Notes under the pieces: model-generated
Database searches by the model: none
Told to the model about the DNA's origin: nothing
Seen by the model: the letters and a program-made list of their open reading frames with translations, nothing else
Shown here: piece by piece, positions 60,088 to 64,000 of the stretch
How positions within the stretch are numbered: the first letter of the stretch is position 1
Layout: every line of letters begins with the position of its first letter
Origin: CAVTJX01 sp963735175
GTDB taxonomy: Bacteria > Electryoneota > RPQS01
Assembly (NCBI GenBank): GCA_963735175.1
Contig: CAVTJX010000009.1
Span: 1 to 64,000, forward strand
Direction of reading: 5' to 3'
DNA: 64,000 nt
Made by a program: the position numbers and the translations under genes

Positions 60088-61044
60088 ATGAATACTCATT
60101 ATGATCGCAATCCCTATTATGCCGGCCATGCAATGCCGGCAGCTTTGCGGGCGCTCGTCATAGCCGTGGCGGTGATGGGCAGTCTGTTTCTCCCTCAGAA
60201 ATCTGCCTGTGCTATGGTTTATCGGCTGACAATTTCGCCTGGGGGAAATGGCGGCGTTGACTGCGTAGATACTACGGAGGGTTGTGTCAATGGCTTTATC
60301 GTCGGCATGCACCCAGCGATCATCGTAAGCATATTACCGATTGGAAGAAAGGTAGATTCCACGGACTATGTGGGGATCCCCGACACGACATGGCCCATAG
60401 GAATGAACATCAGTGCCGGTTACTATCTGCAAAGTGATACGAACTTCGTTGCAGATTCGGATTTGCTGCGACAACTAAAATTGCAGTATTACACGGATAG
60501 CTTTCAGGCAACGTGGGATCGGCGCTGGCGGGAAACCGGAAAGGTACCACATGGGGAAGACCTGCTTGCACCTCAGTTTTGTTTCCGATACTATCTGCCC
60601 GAGGCGTTGGGGGGGAAGCGGATTTGTTTTCAGGTGACCTACGCCAGCACGCGCTACGGCGATCTTCGCCCAGGCAAATCGGCCTGTGTGAGGGTCTTTC
60701 GCCCCTGCAGCGCCACTGATAGTGAGCGGGTGCGTTGGGATTATGCGGATTATTGGCACGCACTTCGGGATTGGCCCCGGCTGCTTACTGTTACGGATTC
60801 CCTCGCCACTCTCGGGACTACTGGCGTCATCATGCTGGGCCGCGCATCCAGCGCCGCAGAGAGGTTAGGACAATACGATCGAGCCGTCGCCTATCTGGAC
60901 ACATGCTTCGCCCGTTTCGGGACATTCACCCCTGGTCTGGGTGGAGCACCTGGTTCGAATGGTCCGGCCGACAGTCTGCTGTATAAGCGGAGGCGCGAAG
61001 AATTAATCCAAGCCAAGTCAACGACTGGGCAACATCCCCGCTGA
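60088..61044 (+). CDS. Secreted protein, unknown function
   Basis: A 318-residue protein. A signal peptide (ALRALVIAVAVMGSLFLPQKSACA) lies after a short N-terminal extension. The mature part has several Cys residues and strands (MVYRLTISPGGNGGVDCVDTTEGCVNGFIVG), then a helical TPR-like end (ASSAAERLGQYDRAVAYLDTCFARFGTF). GAGGTG lies just before ATG 60088. No family recognised. Lower sequence bias than neighbours. Confidence 0.6.
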   Translation: MNTHYDRNPYYAGHAMPAALRALVIAVAVMGSLFLPQKSACAMVYRLTISPGGNGGVDCVDTTEGCVNGFIVGMHPAIIVSILPIGRKVDSTDYVGIPDTTWPIGMNISAGYYLQSDTNFVADSDLLRQLKLQYYTDSFQATWDRRWRETGKVPHGEDLLAPQFCFRYYLPEALGGKRICFQVTYASTRYGDLRPGKSACVRVFRPCSATDSERVRWDYADYWHALRDWPRLLTVTDSLATLGTTGVIMLGRASSAAERLGQYDRAVAYLDTCFARFGTFTPGLGGAPGSNGPADSLLYKRRREELIQAKSTTGQHPR

Positions 61045-61135
61045 CTAAAGTGAGGAGACAACGCCCTCTTCGGTATGCCATCAGCACGCGGATTTTCCCT
61101 CTGTACCGGCGAGGAATATCGAAGAGGGGGCCCAC

Positions 61136-61167
61136 AAAAAAGTGCAAGGCCGAAACCTTGCGCTTTT
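61136..61167 (-). terminator. Bidirectional terminator
   Basis: GTGCAAGG (61142-61149) / CCTTGCGC (61156-61163). T runs follow on both strands, between the convergent secreted-protein and hsp20 genes. Confidence 0.85.
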
Positions 61168-61256
61168 GTTAAATCGGACCATCACAAGCCAATTACGTCC
61201 GTGACTGCTCGCTGCCATCGGTGGGGCTCGGCATGCCCGGTCCCTGCCCGTGCTTT

Positions 61257-61730
61257 TCAGGAGCCACTTGGCCGTGTGTGCGACTCGATGGCGATCTGCC
61301 GGCTAATTCCTTCCTCGGCCTTGGGCAGAATAATGTGGAGTACGCCGTCCTCAAACTCAGCACGCACATCATCAACACGGATTGTGGATGGCAGTCTGAA
61401 GCTACGTTCAAAGTGGCCGAAGTTACGCTCGACCCGCAGTACGTTGTCTTTATCCTCCTTCGTTTCCTGCCATTTGTCGCCCGAGACCGTCAGCACATGG
61501 CTATGCAGCATGAGCCGCACATCGTCCTGCCGTACACCCGGCAGTTCGGCATGAATTTCAAAGCCGTCGGGGTTTTCGGTGATGTCCACGTTTGGCCCCC
61601 ATGGCATTACTTCCTCGTCGCTGGTCGTAGAGAAATCGTCCATTACCCGCGACAACGAGGGCCAGTTGTCAAACCCGCACCCAAAGGGGCTGAGGTCTGC
61701 ACTGCGGGGTCTCCATCGCGTTACCGTCAT
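61257..61730 (-). CDS. Hsp20/alpha-crystallin small heat-shock protein
   Basis: A 157-residue protein. The alpha-crystallin domain runs from VDITENPDGFEIHAELPGVRQDDVRLMLHSHVLTVSGDK to FGHFERSFRLPSTIRVDDVRAEFEDGVLHIILPKAEEG, with the signature 'GVLHIILPKAE'. It is an ATP-independent holdase that keeps unfolding proteins soluble. The C-terminal I-x-I/V tail is seen as RQIAIES. A second frame (VAPEKHGQGPGMPSPTDGSEQSRT) follows at once, so a frameshift at the end cannot be excluded. Own terminator downstream. Confidence 0.92.
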   Translation of the reverse strand: MTVTRWRPRSADLSPFGCGFDNWPSLSRVMDDFSTTSDEEVMPWGPNVDITENPDGFEIHAELPGVRQDDVRLMLHSHVLTVSGDKWQETKEDKDNVLRVERNFGHFERSFRLPSTIRVDDVRAEFEDGVLHIILPKAEEGISRQIAIESHTRPSGS

Positions 61731-61899
61731 AAGTAAATGTCTAACCGTTTTAATTATAGCATTTTGTAAATCTTACCGGACACTCATTGCGGGCCACGAG
61801 CGTCGGAACTCTGCCCAAACGCTTGCATCTTCCATCGCCGGGGCGTATATTTCTGTTTTCCGCTGATATCCCCACCTGCGAACCCCTCGGAGTTCTGCT

Positions 61900-62676
61900 A
61901 TGACCACCACCAAGCACTGCCCCCACTGCTTGAAGCGCATCCCTTTCCGCAAACGTTTCCGCAAACGCTGCCCCTTCTGCTTTAAGGCCTTTCGACGGCA
62001 TAGCGCGGCTTCGGATCGCGGTGTCATCGGCTTGTGGCTGGAAGACCGCAACAGCGTTTTCTGGTTTTTCATCCTCACGATCGTGCTCGTGCTTGCCGCC
62101 GTGACGATGCAGATTGCGGGCAATCCCGATTTAATCAACTTCATCGACGCGCACTACTACTGGTTTTTCCTTTCCATCGGTTTTCTTTCCATGTACGCCT
62201 CCGCGGTCAGTCGCATATATTTTCCGCTGCTGCTGGATGCGCCGAAAATCCTGCGCCGCGAACGCACCGCCATCCGCCAGTATAAAATTCTGACCAGCGT
62301 CGGCTTGCTCCTGGGAATTCCCTTCGCCATGATTTTCGTCGGTGTGGATGGCATCTGGGAGTCTTTTCTCGGGACCGCCTTTCTGTTCGTCGTTCCGATG
62401 ACGCTGCTCTGGGCTTATCATGCGCTCACACTCACGGAGGAGGATTACGAGGACCAGCGCGTCTGGAGCTTTCTGCAGGAACTCGGCGCGGACAGCCGCC
62501 TCGAACACCGCCACCACGCGTACTTTGTGCTCGTCGGTTTGCCACTGGCCGGATTGATCTTCTTTTATTTCCTGACGCATCCCTGGCTGGCCAACGCGCT
62601 CAAGGAATCCGTGGATTCCGGCCTGATCTCCATGTTCCGCGAACTCTGGCAACGCACCGGCGGCCGTGGCCAATAA
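61900..62676 (+). CDS. Membrane protein with N-terminal zinc ribbon
   Basis: A 258-residue protein. The N-terminus CPHCLKRIPFRKRFRKRCPFC holds two CxxC pairs like a small zinc ribbon. Four membrane segments follow: about residues 51-71, 82-103, 128-150 and 155-176, and a fifth at 206-228. A charged stretch between (LTEEDYEDQRVWSFLQELGADSRLEHRHHAYF) is cytoplasmic. No known family. The stop is followed directly by an R1 repeat. Confidence 0.65.
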   Translation: MTTTKHCPHCLKRIPFRKRFRKRCPFCFKAFRRHSAASDRGVIGLWLEDRNSVFWFFILTIVLVLAAVTMQIAGNPDLINFIDAHYYWFFLSIGFLSMYASAVSRIYFPLLLDAPKILRRERTAIRQYKILTSVGLLLGIPFAMIFVGVDGIWESFLGTAFLFVVPMTLLWAYHALTLTEEDYEDQRVWSFLQELGADSRLEHRHHAYFVLVGLPLAGLIFFYFLTHPWLANALKESVDSGLISMFRELWQRTGGRGQ

Positions 62677-62745
62677 AGCAGCGTGCGACGCTGCACCCGG
62701 GCGCGTGCCCCGTTGATTGTCGCGCGCTTCGCGCAGGCTGATGTC
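62677..62745 (+). repeat. R1 repeat immediately after a stop codon
   Basis: GCAGCGTGCGACGCTGC, ACCCGGGCGCGTGCCCCG, TTGATTGTCGCGCGCTTCGCGC. Starts within two bases of the TAA at 62674-62676. Confidence 0.85.
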
Positions 62746-62942
62746 TTCGCGCCGCCGGGCGGCCACTCCGAAGGCCGCCGTCGGCAGGAAAATCGCTGCG
62801 CCGCCACCGCCGCGCGGGGTCTAACGTGAGTGCGAACTATCGAAACGGGACGAACAGGACCCCGCCGCAAATCAATCCATGTCTCAATCCGCTGGGCGCG
62901 ACTCACCATCGCGCCCGTTTACCTTACGCAAGGGAGCGTTTC

Positions 62943-64000
62943 ATGCCCGTGCCGCGCACACCGCAGAACCAACGTGTTCAGGCCAGCGATTTCGCCCTGC
63001 TGAAGCATCCCCGTGCCCTCGCGCTCTCGCCCGACGGCGCACTGCTTGCCTACACCCTCCAGTGGTGCGACTACGACCGGCGCAAGTGCTTTGCCAATCT
63101 TCATCTGCTCAATACCGCTAAAGGCGAATCGCGGCAATGGACCTTCGGCGAGCATACCGACCGCAATCCCGTGTGGTCCGCCGATGGCAAGCGCCTCGCT
63201 TTCTGCCGCCGCGATCAGGGTCTCGATAAGCTCTTCATCTTCGCCCGCGATGGCGGCGAGCCCACGCTCGTCTTCAAGACTCTCGGCAGTCTCGGCGGCA
63301 TCCGCTGGGCTGAGGACGATCAGGCGCTCATCGTCCGTTTCCGCGAGGCCGATCCCGACACCGACGCCGAAAAAGCGGTTGCCGAGGGCAGCGAGCCGGA
63401 GGTCAAGGCGCCCGCGGTGCGCAAGATCACACGCCTCGCCTACCGCTTCGACGGCGAAGGCTTCTTGCCTGCGGACCGCTGGCATCTGTGCCGCCTCGAT
63501 CTGCAGACCCTGGCTTTTGAATCACTCACGCGCGGCAAGGCCGATGTTACGCAGTTCAATGTCTCTCCCGATGGCCAATGCGTGGCTTACGTTACGAATC
63601 TCCATCGCGACCCCGATCTGCACCCCTTCCACGAACAGATCCTGCTGCTCGACCTGCAAACGCGGCGGGCGAAATCCGTGGACGTGCCCTTCGGCGAAAA
63701 GCATTGCGTGGCTTTCAGTCCCAATGGCCGCTACCTCGTTTACCTCGGCCACCACAATCTGCACGACTGTTGGGGTGTGGAGCCGGTGCATCCGTGGCTC
63801 ATCGATTTGAAAAGCGGCAAGTCACGGAATCTCACGCCCGGCTTCGACCGTCAGCCCGGTGACCATACTATCGGCGATCTGGGTTATGGCACCGGTTCGC
63901 CGGGGGTCTTCTGGAGCGCCGACAGCCGCGCGATCTATTACCAGATCACCGCTGAAGGCGACACCTACCTCGCGCGCGCGACGCTCACCTCCGGCGCGCC
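62943..64000 (+). CDS. S9 family prolyl-oligopeptidase-like peptidase, truncated at window end
   Basis: The first 352 residues of a protein that runs off the window: the N-terminal beta-propeller of S9 (acylaminoacyl/dipeptidyl) peptidases. ALALSPDGALLAYTLQ, NPVWSADGKRLAFCRRDQG, QFNVSPDGQCVAYVT and FWSADSRAIYYQIT are TolB/WD-like blades. The catalytic alpha/beta-hydrolase domain would lie beyond 64000. ATG 62943 has AGGGAG 8 bases upstream. No signal peptide. The family cuts short peptides from proteins or peptides in the cytoplasm. Confidence 0.85.
   Translation, partial: MPVPRTPQNQRVQASDFALLKHPRALALSPDGALLAYTLQWCDYDRRKCFANLHLLNTAKGESRQWTFGEHTDRNPVWSADGKRLAFCRRDQGLDKLFIFARDGGEPTLVFKTLGSLGGIRWAEDDQALIVRFREADPDTDAEKAVAEGSEPEVKAPAVRKITRLAYRFDGEGFLPADRWHLCRLDLQTLAFESLTRGKADVTQFNVSPDGQCVAYVTNLHRDPDLHPFHEQILLLDLQTRRAKSVDVPFGEKHCVAFSPNGRYLVYLGHHNLHDCWGVEPVHPWLIDLKSGKSRNLTPGFDRQPGDHTIGDLGYGTGSPGVFWSADSRAIYYQITAEGDTYLARATLTSGA

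Overview
The window is a GC-rich stretch of a Gram-negative bacterium, probably an uncultured member of the FCB superphylum (Zixibacteria/Latescibacteria/Calditrichota-like). The main evidence is a set of secreted proteins ending in a 'YPNPFNP' C-terminal domain, which in this group marks a type IX-like sorting signal: an FG-GAP/ASPIC protein, a beta-helix protein, an LVIVD propeller, and others. A head-repeat/S74 surface protein, lipoproteins and an FCB-style B1 metallo-hydrolase agree with this. Promoters nevertheless look like ordinary TTGACA-17-TATAAT boxes. The phylum call is inference from protein style only.

Layout. 1-1.1 kb: a decayed IS110-family transposase. 1.5-19.7 kb: housekeeping and accessory genes (CvpA, ribosomal protein S21 with its own promoter and terminator, Fe/Mn superoxide dismutase, VOC protein, TrpF-like isomerase behind a structured non-coding stretch, TerC, a B1-type metallo-hydrolase between direct repeats, dienelactone hydrolase, lipoproteins, SagB-type nitroreductase, cupin, secreted proteins). 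19.9-28.6 kb: a probable long operon that opens with tRNA-Arg(ACG), whose CCA end overlaps the start of tadA, the enzyme that edits this very tRNA. It continues with a sugar methyltransferase, a terpene-cyclase-like protein, two duplicated glycosyltransferases, a LolA-like protein, CorA, a small monooxygenase-like protein, a YedF-like protein and a membrane protein. 28.6-30.3 kb: four tRNA-Ser genes (two CGA, two GGA) set among degenerate repeats, with DedA and a broken four-helix-bundle gene. 30.3-38.7 kb: secreted proteins, a large head-repeat/S74 protein, a TPR protein and signal peptidase I. 38.8-39.8 kb: a lower-GC island with a HicA/HicB-like pair. 39.9-42.6 kb: GltP-type symporter and an ArsR/SRPBCC pair with an excellent promoter and palindromic operator.

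41.3-56.7 kb: a phage-derived cluster on the minus strand (holin-like, XhlA-like, prohead-protease-like, portal, TerL, TerS-like, adaptor-like, capsid, decoration-like) with host-type genes on the plus strand between its parts. No tail, integrase or replication genes are visible. Two LVIVD propeller genes sit between terL and portal, and a small portal remnant between them shows that a portal-end/propeller unit was duplicated. 57.2-64 kb: a DtxR/MntR-like regulator and an NRAMP transporter fused to a universal-stress domain (manganese control), a secreted protein, Hsp20, a zinc-ribbon membrane protein and the first part of an S9 peptidase cut by the window end.

Two features run through the whole window. 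First, about 25 single-base frameshifts break otherwise well-conserved genes, some of them in homopolymers; this looks more like assembly error than decay, so genes marked broken may be intact in the cell. Second, intergenic DNA is packed with palindromic repeat families whose arms covary. One family sits right at stop codons in six places, and some copies have become the last codons of genes.
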